Source of the DNA: an uncultured Oscillospiraceae bacterium
GTDB taxonomy: Bacteria > Bacillota > Clostridia > Oscillospirales > Oscillospiraceae
Assembly (NCBI GenBank): GCA_902478785.1
Contig: CABSMJ010000003.1
Location: 124,001 to 188,000, forward strand
Reading direction: 5' to 3'
Length of the DNA: 64,000 nucleotides
Shown: positions 24,498 through 31,247 of the stretch, piece by piece
How the letters are laid out: each line of letters starts with the position of its first letter
Numbering within the stretch: position 1 is the stretch's first letter
Notes under the pieces: model-generated
The model's input: only the letters and a program-made list of their open reading frames with translations
What the model was told of the DNA's origin: nothing
Databases searched by the model: none
Program-made: the position numbers and the translations under genes

Positions 24498-25388
24498 TCA
24501 CCGGATGGCAAATTGTAAAAAGTCCGTCAGCAAGGGAGTACGCTCCGCTCCTCGGTGCAGCACCAGACAGATCTGTCGCCAGGCCCCCTCCCGACTCAGT
24601 TCAAATTGCAGCAGTCGACCGGCGGACACATCCTCCTGTACCGCCAGAGAGGACAACACGGACACGCCCATATCCTGGGCCACTGCCCGACGAATGGACT
24701 CCGGGTTCTCCATCCGGGCCAGGATGTGCAGGGACTCCGGCGGGATGTTCCGCTTTTGCAGCCATTCTGCGGTCTCCCGCCAGGTGCCGGAGGCCTCCTC
24801 CCGGGCTACCACTGGCTCCTGCTGCAATAGTTCCAGCCCTGCGTCCTCCGGCAGCTCCTGAAACCGCTCTGTGTTGGCCGTCACCAGCACCAAGCGGTCC
24901 CGCAGCACCGGATGATACTCAAATTCCTTCTCATCCAGCCGCATGCCCACAAAGCCCACCTGCACCTCTCCGATGCGCAGGGCCTCATGGACCTGGACGC
25001 TGTCCCGCCGTTTGAGGAGAAAGCGGCAGTCAGGCCGTTGGCGGGAAAAACCCGCCAACAATTCCGGCAGCAGGTACTGGGCCGGAACGGTGGAGGCACC
25101 CACCGTCAATAGCGGTGCCTCCTGCTCCGCCAGCGTGCTCTGCAGATTCCGGCACCGGTCCAGGATATCCCGGGCCGGACCATAGGCCCGCTTGCCTGCC
25201 TCGGTAAGTTCGATCTTCTTCTTGGCATCCCGGCGGAAGAGCACCGTACCCAGCGCCTCCTCCAGGCTTCGGATGTGGGAGCTGACTGTGGACTGGCTCA
25301 GGTAGAGGGCCTCCGCCGCCTTGGTGAAGCTGTTGTACTCCGCCGCAGCTACGAATACCTCCAACTGCTTGAGATTGATGTCCAGCAT
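24498..25388 (-). CDS. LysR-family transcriptional regulator linked to selD
   Basis: The 296-residue protein has the N-terminal winged helix (MLDINLKQLEVFVAAAEYNSFTKAAEALYLSQSTVSSHIRSLEEALG, residues 1-46) and a periplasmic-binding-like effector domain from about residue 90. It begins seven bases after the selD stop with no strong ribosome site, so it is probably coupled to selD translation. The frame is open upstream through the selD region, but that extension is a shadow. As an inference, it may regulate selenium, sulfur or purine metabolism genes; no ligand motif is visible. Confidence 0.9.
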   Translation of the reverse strand: MLDINLKQLEVFVAAAEYNSFTKAAEALYLSQSTVSSHIRSLEEALGTVLFRRDAKKKIELTEAGKRAYGPARDILDRCRNLQSTLAEQEAPLLTVGASTVPAQYLLPELLAGFSRQRPDCRFLLKRRDSVQVHEALRIGEVQVGFVGMRLDEKEFEYHPVLRDRLVLVTANTERFQELPEDAGLELLQQEPVVAREEASGTWRETAEWLQKRNIPPESLHILARMENPESIRRAVAQDMGVSVLSSLAVQEDVSAGRLLQFELSREGAWRQICLVLHRGAERTPLLTDFLQFAIR

Positions 25389-25395
25389 TTCGCAC

Positions 25396-26436
25396 TCAGC
25401 GCAGGAACAGACGCTTGCCGCCCCGGTATTCCGCCACCGTACCGATGCGCTGGGCACTGGGCACCACACCCTTGAGCTCTTCATACAGGGCATCGGCGTC
25501 CGCCGGGTCCACAGCCATCAGCAGTCCGCCCGCCGTCTGGGGATCATAGAGCAGATCCTGCTTGCAAAGCTCCGTATCGCCGGCATCCACCCAGGGCTCA
25601 GCAAAGGTGCGGTTGCGATACATGCCCGCCGGCAGGATCCCCATCTTGGCCAGCTCCAGAGACTCGGGGATCAGATCGATGGCATCCACATGGAGCGTGA
25701 TCTCCACATCGCTGCCCTGGGCCATCTCGCACAGATGTCCCAGCAGGCCAAAGCCGGTCACATCGGTGCAGGAGTGGACGTTGTACTTCACCATGGCGTC
25801 CCGGGCCGCCTTATTCAGCGTGGTCATCATACGGGTGGCCAGCTCCATGCCGGCCTTGGAGGCCATATCCGCCTTGGCGGCAGAGGTCAGCACACCGATG
25901 CCAATGGGCTTGGTGAACAGCAGCACATCTCCGGGCTTGGCGCCGGAGTTGGTCAAAATCTTGTCGGGATGCACAAAGCCGGTGACGCACAGGCCGTATT
26001 TGGGCTCATCATCCAGAATGCTGTGGCCGCCGGTGATGAGGGCACCAGCCTCATAGACCTTGTCATAGCCGCCCCGCAGCAGCTGATGCACCGTGTCCTT
26101 GGGCATGGACTCGGGGATGGCCATGATGTTCAGGCACAGCTTGGGCTCTCCACCCATGGCGTACACATCGGAGAGCGCATTGGTGGCCGCAATCTGGCCG
26201 AAGGTATAGGGATCGTCGGCAATGGGCGGGAAGAAATCCACCGTCTGCACCAGGGCCAGATCGTCGCTGACCTTATAGACGGAGGCATCGTCACTCTTGT
26301 CAAAGCCCACCAGCAGATTGGGGTCGTGATGGACCTTGATGCCCTCCAGCAGCTGGGCCAGCACACCGGCTCCTACCTTGGCGCCGCAGCCGGCACATTT
26401 GGCCAGCTTGGTCAATTTGATGTTGTTTTCCTCCAT
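25396..26436 (-). CDS. selD: Selenide, water dikinase (selenophosphate synthetase)
   Basis: SelD makes selenophosphate from selenide and ATP. It supplies selenium to selenocysteine, selenouridine or the labile hydroxylase cofactor. The 346-residue protein starts LTKLAKCAGCGAKVGAG, with C17 the catalytic cysteine and K20 conserved; the position is Cys rather than selenocysteine. Metal and ATP sites follow in VGFDKSDDASVY, VQTVDFFPPIADDP, GHSILDDEPKYGL and DVTGFGLLGHL. AGGAGGAG precedes the start. It is co-transcribed with a LysR gene. selA/selB are not in the window; the neighbouring yqeB and yqeC point to use in hydroxylase maturation. Confidence 0.97.
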   Translation of the reverse strand: MEENNIKLTKLAKCAGCGAKVGAGVLAQLLEGIKVHHDPNLLVGFDKSDDASVYKVSDDLALVQTVDFFPPIADDPYTFGQIAATNALSDVYAMGGEPKLCLNIMAIPESMPKDTVHQLLRGGYDKVYEAGALITGGHSILDDEPKYGLCVTGFVHPDKILTNSGAKPGDVLLFTKPIGIGVLTSAAKADMASKAGMELATRMMTTLNKAARDAMVKYNVHSCTDVTGFGLLGHLCEMAQGSDVEITLHVDAIDLIPESLELAKMGILPAGMYRNRTFAEPWVDAGDTELCKQDLLYDPQTAGGLLMAVDPADADALYEELKGVVPSAQRIGTVAEYRGGKRLFLR

Positions 26437-26560
26437 CTTTTCTCCTCCTGTTCAAACATTCCGGACAGCATGCTCTCACAGCCTGCCGTCCCACCATGCA
26501 CTGGGTTCAATAGAAAAGCAATTTCCGCCGCTTTTTCCTGCGGCATTCTTCGCAACAGCC

Positions 26561-26589
26561 ATCCTAGCACAAGATTTCATACAATACAA
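26561..26589 (-). promoter_or_regulatory. Probable promoter of selD-lysR
   Basis: On the minus strand TTGTAT, a 17-base spacer and TAGGAT, about 125 bases before the selD start. Moderate match only. Confidence 0.4.
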
Positions 26590-26613
26590 GCCCATTTTTT
26601 CATATAAAACGTC

Positions 26614-26652
26614 AAAAACCGTCTGAAAAGTACTTCTTTTCAGACGGTTTTT
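26614..26652 (-). terminator. Terminator after yqeB
   Basis: AAAAACCGTCTGAAAAG pairs with CTTTTCAGACGGTTTTT around loop TACTT, with A and T tracts on the two sides, 33 bases after the yqeB stop. Confidence 0.92.
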
Positions 26653-26684
26653 GCTCTTTCCTGCCTTTCGTCCTCAGGACGATT

Positions 26685-27488
26685 TCATTTCTTCCTGGCA
26701 TTCAGCACTCCGGACAGATGCAAAATGGCCTCCAGCACACCGCCGCCCACCGCCAGGGCCTTGTCCGAGGCAGTGGCGCAGTGGTCCGCCACATTCCGAG
26801 GGTCCACATCGCCGGACTTCATGCCGGCAAAAACCGGCGTTCCTTCCGGCAAAAGCCCCCGCAGCACTCCATCAATGGTGCACACCATGGGCTTTCCCTC
26901 CACCTGGCCTACCGCGTCCCCCGCCTTGACCTGGTCACCGATCTGCGCCAAGGCATGGAATACGCCCTCCGCCGGCGCCCGCAGGACCCGCTCCCCGGCA
27001 AAGCCGCCGATCAGGCCCGGAATGGCAGTGTTCTCCTGAGCCGAACCGGCGTAGAACACCCGCCCCAGATAGTGGCCCCGCATGGTCTCCACCACCGCGT
27101 GGCAGTCCACGCCAGCGGTGAAGCCGGGCCCCACCGCCACCACCACGGGTGCGTCCTCCATCCGGGTGCCAAGGTTGCGTTTGGCCAGGATGGCATCCAC
27201 CAGCGCGTCCGGCTGCAAAACGCTCCGGCAGCGGCACTCCGGGTCCGCCAGCACCGGCACCATTCCCTCCTCCAGCAGCGCCAGCGCCTCCTGGGGCGAT
27301 TGGACGCAGCGGGCCGCCAGGTCCTCCACCTGGGTCTGTCCCAAGCGAATGGCCTCGGAGAAGCAGACGGTGCGCCGGATGGCCGTGGGATGGGGCAGGT
27401 CCGTCATGACCACCTGGATGCCGGCGCGCCAAAGGCGCAGGGCAATGCCGCTGGCAATGTCTCCAGCGCCTCGGATAATCGTTAACAT
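26685..27488 (-). CDS. yqeB: Selenium-dependent molybdenum hydroxylase maturation protein YqeB
   Basis: YqeB is a signature protein of organisms with selenium-dependent molybdenum hydroxylases. The 267-residue protein starts MLTIIRGAGDIASGIALRLWRAGIQVVMTDLPHPTAIRRTVCFSEAI, an NAD-binding-like Rossmann segment found in the family, followed by VVVAVGPGFTAGVDCHAVVETMRGHYLGRVFY. It ends in a biotinyl/lipoyl-like region (VFHALAQIGDQVKAGDAVGQVEGKPMV). The start is the ATG at 27488, overlapping the yqeC stop by seven bases. The biochemical step is not established; a role in inserting the labile selenium ligand or preparing the cofactor is proposed in the literature. Confidence 0.92.
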   Translation of the reverse strand: MLTIIRGAGDIASGIALRLWRAGIQVVMTDLPHPTAIRRTVCFSEAIRLGQTQVEDLAARCVQSPQEALALLEEGMVPVLADPECRCRSVLQPDALVDAILAKRNLGTRMEDAPVVVAVGPGFTAGVDCHAVVETMRGHYLGRVFYAGSAQENTAIPGLIGGFAGERVLRAPAEGVFHALAQIGDQVKAGDAVGQVEGKPMVCTIDGVLRGLLPEGTPVFAGMKSGDVDPRNVADHCATASDKALAVGGGVLEAILHLSGVLNARKK

Positions 27489-28147
27489 AAAACCAATCCT
27501 TTCCACAGGGAACCGATGACCGTGGGAACCGTCAGCTCCGCCTGGAGCGCCCGTCCCAAAGCCTGGAAGTGCTCGTCGTCCGCCTGGTTGAGCAGTACCC
27601 GGTCCCCCAGTCCCTCGGCCCGCAGGACCCGGGCTGCCGCCTGGGGCGTCACCGGGTCCTCCAGGGCAATTCCCGCCAGTTCTGCATAGCGTTCCGGCCG
27701 GTGGGCGGCCTGTCGTACCGTCTTTCCCAGGCCGGAAAGGCCCACCACACAGATGGTCTGCCCCGTCTCGTGGGGAATCACCGGCTCGTAAGGCGCATGG
27801 ACTTTCAGCGGCAGCCGCTTTGCCCCGTCCGCCTCCACCAGCACAAAGTCCGCAAGATGACATAATATTTCCATGGACAGTCCGGGCGCAGACAGCTTTC
27901 CCTCCCGCTCCGCCCGGCCAACGCAAATCACCCGAAAGGCCTTGAGGGCCTCTCCCAGGGTCTCCTCATCCGGGTCATAGAGGGTAAAGCAGTTTCGGGC
28001 CGGGTACATCCGGGTGGTGGTACACAGCACCACCGTGCCCTGTCTGCCCAGCTCCCGGGCCAGAACCTCCAGCAGTGTGCTCTTGCCGCCGCTGCCGATG
28101 ACGGCGGTGATGCCGGGTCGGATCTGAAGCGCCTGGGAAAACGTCAT
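27482..28147 (-). CDS. yqeC: Putative selenium-dependent hydroxylase accessory protein YqeC
   Basis: YqeC is the usual partner of YqeB. The 221-residue protein has a P-loop GSGGKST at residues 18-24 (AVIGSGGKSTLLEVLARELG), TTTRMYP, a DFVLVEADGAKRLPLKVHAPYEPVIP block and CVVGLSGLGKTV, all characteristic of this small NTPase family. It overlaps yqeB by seven bases. A promoter for the yqeC-yqeB unit lies divergently from a ModE-like gene with shared palindromic -35 elements. The direct reaction is unknown; ATP/GTP-driven maturation of the selenium-molybdenum cofactor is inferred. Confidence 0.92.
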   Translation of the reverse strand: MTFSQALQIRPGITAVIGSGGKSTLLEVLARELGRQGTVVLCTTTRMYPARNCFTLYDPDEETLGEALKAFRVICVGRAEREGKLSAPGLSMEILCHLADFVLVEADGAKRLPLKVHAPYEPVIPHETGQTICVVGLSGLGKTVRQAAHRPERYAELAGIALEDPVTPQAAARVLRAEGLGDRVLLNQADDEHFQALGRALQAELTVPTVIGSLWKGLVLC

Positions 28148-28204
28148 GCCTCTCCCTCCCTGTCACAGGTGCATTTGTCCGCTTTGCAGCGTATACTTTT
28201 TGAA

Positions 28205-28233
28205 AGAATAACACGTTTCCTCTGCAACGTCAA
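28205..28233 (-). promoter_or_regulatory. Promoter of yqeC-yqeB, -35 inside a shared palindrome
   Basis: On the minus strand TTGACG (28233-28228), 17 bases and TATTCT (28210-28205). The -35 is one arm of the palindrome CGTCAAGTTGACG (28228-28240), which also contains the -35 of the divergent gene. Confidence 0.65.
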
Positions 28234-28240
28234 GTTGACG
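28228..28240. promoter_or_regulatory. Palindromic operator candidate between yqeC and the ModE-like gene
   Basis: CGTCAAGTTGACG is a perfect 6-1-6 inverted repeat in which each arm is the -35 box of one of the two divergent promoters. A dimeric repressor bound here would block both. The adjacent ModE-like protein is the obvious candidate. Confidence 0.5.
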
Positions 28241-28263
28241 GCAGCGGGGAGAGATGCTACAAT
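28235..28263 (+). promoter_or_regulatory. Promoter of the ModE-like gene, leaderless start
   Basis: TTGACG, a 17-base spacer and TACAAT. The -10 ends six bases before the ATG at 28270, so transcription should start at or beside the start codon. No ribosome site lies between. Confidence 0.65.
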
Positions 28264-28269
28264 GCAGCC

Positions 28270-28713
28270 ATGGAAGAGAAATTGCGTATCAAACTGACCG
28301 TGCGTCTGTTCACGGAGGAAAAGTGCTTCGGTCCCGGGGTGGCGGAACTGCTGGTCCGGGTGCGGGAGCATCATTCGCTGCGCGCTGCAGCGGCCAGTAT
28401 GGAGATGGCCTACTCCAAGGCCTGGAAGATCATCCGTCAGTCGGAGGCAGCTCTGGGCTGCAAGCTTCTGACCTCCTCCACCGGCGGCCGGGGCGGCGGC
28501 GGCGCCGTACTGACATCGGAGGCAGAGCAGCTGCTGGAGGCCTACGGGCTCTGCTGTGAAAAACTGCAAGCGTATGCCCAGAACCTGCTGGAGGAGCACT
28601 TCTCCTTCTATCCCCACTGGCAGGCACCGCTCCCCGATGAGGAAGCCACACAAAACTCTGAAGCTTCTTCCCAGCGACCCTCAAACCAGAGGAAAGGATA
28701 CGTGATGGAATGA
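28270..28713 (+). CDS. ModE-like winged-helix regulator (N-terminal ModE domain only)
   Basis: The 147-residue protein resembles the ModE N-terminal DNA-binding domain: LTVRLFTEEKCFGPGVAELLVRVREHHSLRAAAASMEMAYSKAWKIIRQSEAALGCKLLTSSTGGRGGGGAVLTSEAEQLLEAY (residues 9-92). The molybdate-binding MOP domains of ModE are absent, and the C-terminal tail is of unknown role, so any molybdate sensing would need another mechanism. The mRNA is probably leaderless. It stands divergently from yqeC and its stop overlaps the next gene (ATGA). Control of the hydroxylase cluster is inferred. Confidence 0.85.
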   Translation: MEEKLRIKLTVRLFTEEKCFGPGVAELLVRVREHHSLRAAAASMEMAYSKAWKIIRQSEAALGCKLLTSSTGGRGGGGAVLTSEAEQLLEAYGLCCEKLQAYAQNLLEEHFSFYPHWQAPLPDEEATQNSEASSQRPSNQRKGYVME

Positions 28714-28949
28714 ACTGTCCCTATTGCGGTGGGCGGATGGCGCCGGGGGAACTGCACAGTTCCGGTGACAGCGCTGTATTCTGGATGCCCAAAAGCGCCT
28801 CCATCAAGCTGTGTACCCGCAAGTCCATCGAAGGGCAAAGCGGCGTGCTTCTGGACGAGCTCTTCCCGGTGGGGTTTATCGCCAAGCGGCGGCCTACCAG
28901 CTACTACTGCCAGGCCTGCCGCACCCTTTTGACCAGGCTGGAGCCTTAA
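28710..28949 (+). CDS. Zinc-ribbon protein of the PF20097/DUF6487 type
   Basis: The 79-residue protein begins MNCPYCGGRMAPGELHSSGDSAVFWMPK and ends CQACRTLLTRL. The CPYC and CQAC pairs make a small zinc ribbon, with the SAVFWMP segment typical of the family. Function is unknown. It overlaps the ModE-like gene by four bases (ATGA) and ends before a long terminator, so the two form a transcriptional unit. Confidence 0.8.
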   Translation: MNCPYCGGRMAPGELHSSGDSAVFWMPKSASIKLCTRKSIEGQSGVLLDELFPVGFIAKRRPTSYYCQACRTLLTRLEP

Positions 28950-28966
28950 ACCGTCCTGCTCCTAAT

Positions 28967-29003
28967 AAAAAGCCGCGAAGCGCAGCTGCGCTTCGCGGCT
29001 TTT
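28967..29003 (+). terminator. Strong terminator between convergent genes
   Basis: AAAAGCCGCGAAGCGCAG and its exact complement CTGCGCTTCGCGGCTTTT form an 18-bp palindrome, bidirectional for the zinc-ribbon and cytidylate-kinase-like genes. Confidence 0.92.
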
Positions 29004-29046
29004 CCGATCTGTATTGCTCTAGTGTTCCCGCTGGGGCAGGGATGAC

Positions 29047-29706
29047 TCAGCCCTTCTGGGTGGGGTCCACCTCGGTGGGACTGGGCACCGGATGCTCCTT
29101 GTGGTCCACAATGGCCCGGACCATCTCCACGGTGCCGCTCAGGCCCAGGTAGCTGCTGTCCAGGCAGAAGTGGTAGCTGCTCACCGCACCCCACTTCTTG
29201 GAGGAGTAGTACTCATAGTAGGCGGCGCGGCGCTTGTCGGTCTTGGCGATAATGGCCTTGGCCTTGTCTGCGTCCACGTTCAGCCGCTTGCAGATCCGCT
29301 GGACCCGCACCTCCAGTGGTGCGTGGATGAACAGACTCAGGTGATTGGGATAGTCCTTGAGGGCATAGTCAGCGCAGCGGCCGATGATGACGCAGGGACC
29401 CTGGTCCGCAATGCGGCGGATGGTGTCGAAGGTAGCCAGGTAGACCCTTTGCTCCAAAGACTCGCCTTCCAGTCCTCCCGCGAAGGAAAAGGCATAGGGG
29501 TCCATGGCAATGGAATACAGCAGGCTCCTGGGCTTTTCGTCAAAGTTCTTGAGAATGTTCTCGCACAGGCCGCTCTCCTTGGCCGCCTCCTGAAGCAACT
29601 CCTTATCATAGAAGGGGATGCCCAGCTCCTTGGCCACGCGGATGCCGACCTCTTTGCCGCCGCTTCCGTACTGTCGACCGATGGTGATGATGGTATTGGT
29701 TGCCAT
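29047..29706 (-). CDS. Cytidylate kinase-like family protein
   Basis: The 219-residue protein begins MATNTIITIGRQYGSGGKEVGIRVAKELGIPFYDKELL, a P-loop (GRQYGSGGKEV) of the cytidylate-kinase-like group (PF13189), and carries the LID/arginine region VIIGRCADYAL and RRAAYYEYYSSKKWG. It is not the canonical Cmk. Members often occur beside redox or transport genes in Clostridia, and their substrates are not known. It has its own AGGAGG ribosome site and lies alone between two terminators in the selenium/molybdenum region, without an obvious functional link. Confidence 0.85.
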   Translation of the reverse strand: MATNTIITIGRQYGSGGKEVGIRVAKELGIPFYDKELLQEAAKESGLCENILKNFDEKPRSLLYSIAMDPYAFSFAGGLEGESLEQRVYLATFDTIRRIADQGPCVIIGRCADYALKDYPNHLSLFIHAPLEVRVQRICKRLNVDADKAKAIIAKTDKRRAAYYEYYSSKKWGAVSSYHFCLDSSYLGLSGTVEMVRAIVDHKEHPVPSPTEVDPTQKG

Positions 29707-29806
29707 AGACGATTCCTCCTTTGCCGGGGCTTTTTCTGATTGAATTATACCACAGTTCCGCCGCGATGTATAGATTTTTTTACCAGTTCCTGTCTGCGGG
29801 CGAAAG

Positions 29807-29840
29807 AGAGCCGGAACGCAAATGCGTTCCGGCTCTCCCG
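29807..29840 (-). terminator. Terminator after the xdh operon
   Basis: AGAGCCGGAACGCA pairs with TGCGTTCCGGCTCT around AA, ten bases beyond the stop of the 2Fe-2S subunit gene; on the minus strand it continues CTTTCG. Confidence 0.8.
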
Positions 29841-29849
29841 TTTCTTGCT

Positions 29850-30350
29850 TTACGCCTCCGGCACCGGCCGGCCCAGTCGACGGTACATGGTCTTTTTCAC
29901 CGCCCGGAGAATGTTTTCATATCCGGTGCAGCGGCACAGGTGGCCCGAAAGGAGCTTACGCAGCTCCTCGTCGGTGTATTCCTTTCCGCTCTCCAGGATC
30001 TCCACCGCCGTCAAAATAAAGCCAGGGGTGCAGAAGCCGCACTGGACCGCAGCCTCCTCCATAAAGGCCTGCTGGATGTCGCTGAGCTCGCCGTTGGGGC
30101 CCAGCAGACTCTCCAGGGTCCGGATGTGCTTGCCGTCGGCCCATACGGCCAGGTAGATGCAGGAGTTGAAGGCCTCCCCGTCGATGAGGACGGTGCAGGC
30201 GCCGCACTCCCCCACCTCGCAGCCCTTTTTCACCGAGGTCAGGCGGAAGTCGTTGCGCAGCAGGTCCGTGAGACTGGCCCGCACATCCACCATCTGCTCC
30301 ACGTCCTTGCCGTTGATATTACAGCGGATCAACTTGAACTGTTTTTCCAT
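29850..30350 (-). CDS. xdhC: Xanthine dehydrogenase-type 2Fe-2S subunit
   Basis: This is the small iron-sulfur subunit of a three-subunit molybdenum hydroxylase; it moves electrons from the Mo centre to FAD. Its 166 residues hold two 2Fe-2S clusters: a plant ferredoxin-like one (C44, C49, C52, C64 in GCEVGECGACTVLIDG) and a helical one (C104, C107, C139, C141 in CGFCTPG and CRCTGY). The ATG at 30350 overlaps the TGA of the upstream FAD subunit. It is the last gene of the operon xdhA-xdhB-xdhC, read on the minus strand. Confidence 0.95.
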   Translation of the reverse strand: MEKQFKLIRCNINGKDVEQMVDVRASLTDLLRNDFRLTSVKKGCEVGECGACTVLIDGEAFNSCIYLAVWADGKHIRTLESLLGPNGELSDIQQAFMEEAAVQCGFCTPGFILTAVEILESGKEYTDEELRKLLSGHLCRCTGYENILRAVKKTMYRRLGRPVPEA

Positions 30351-31231
30351 CACAGCACACCTCCCGCCAGTTTTGCCGCCTCCAGGAAGGCGCGCTTGGC
30401 GCTCTCCACGGCGATGTGCATCCGGAAGTCCTTTGCCGCACGCCAGGAATCCCGGGGCTGGATATCCTCCCGCACCGCCTGGGCAAACCGCTCCGCCAGC
30501 TCCTCTGTCAGGAGCTGGCCGTTGGCCGCCGCCTCCGCCGTGCGCGCCCGCAGAGGCACCGGCCCCGCCACGCCGAAGGCAATTCGGGCCCGCTCCACAT
30601 ATCGTTTGTCGGCGCTGAGCCGCAGATTGACGGAGGTGCCCAGGGTGGCGATGTCCATAGCACTGCGCATGGCATACTTGATGTAGTGGCCGTAGGTGTT
30701 CTCATAGCTCTCCTGGGGAATCAAAATGGCGGTCTGAATCTCCCCCGGACGGATGTCCACCGTGCCGGCCTTGATATAGAACTCCCCGATGGGCTCCCGG
30801 CGGACGCCGTCGGGGCCGGTGAGCTCCACGATGGCCTCATAGGCGTGGAGGGTGGAGGCGGAGTCGGCAGAGGTGACGCCGTTGCAGGTGTTGCCGCCGA
30901 TGGTGCCGATGTTGCGGATCTGGGGTCCGCCCACCTGGTCCACCGCCTGGCCCAGCACGTTGATGTACTTCTGGATCAGCGGGTCTTTGGTGATGTGGGA
31001 AAAGCTGGTGAGGGAGCCGATACGCAGCGTGCCGTCGGTCTCCAGCGTGACGCCCCGGAGCTCATCCAGGCCGAAGATGGAGATGAGCTCTGCGCCGGCC
31101 CGCTTCCCCTCCCGCATCTGCACCAGCACGTCGGATCCGCCGGCGATGATCTGGGCCTGGGGATGGGCCAGACGGAGGGCCACGGCGTCCTGGACGCTTT
31201 TTGCCTCATAGAGGGCTTTCATATCATACAT
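30350..31231 (-). CDS. xdhB: Xanthine dehydrogenase-type FAD-binding subunit
   Basis: The 293-residue subunit binds FAD with a vanillyl-oxidase-like fold: AQIIAGGSDVLVQMREGKRAGAELISI (about 25-52) and the glycine-rich IRNIGTIGGNTCNGVTSADSASTL (about 102-125). A CO dehydrogenase-type C-terminal domain follows (RLSADKRYVERARIAFGVAGPVPLRA). It passes electrons to NAD or another acceptor. It is placed between the Mo subunit and the 2Fe-2S subunit, with a 16-base gap upstream and an overlap downstream. The residue pattern matches the purine hydroxylase group. Confidence 0.94.
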   Translation of the reverse strand: MYDMKALYEAKSVQDAVALRLAHPQAQIIAGGSDVLVQMREGKRAGAELISIFGLDELRGVTLETDGTLRIGSLTSFSHITKDPLIQKYINVLGQAVDQVGGPQIRNIGTIGGNTCNGVTSADSASTLHAYEAIVELTGPDGVRREPIGEFYIKAGTVDIRPGEIQTAILIPQESYENTYGHYIKYAMRSAMDIATLGTSVNLRLSADKRYVERARIAFGVAGPVPLRARTAEAAANGQLLTEELAERFAQAVREDIQPRDSWRAAKDFRMHIAVESAKRAFLEAAKLAGGVL

Positions 31232-31247
31232 GGTGGTCTGCCTCCTC

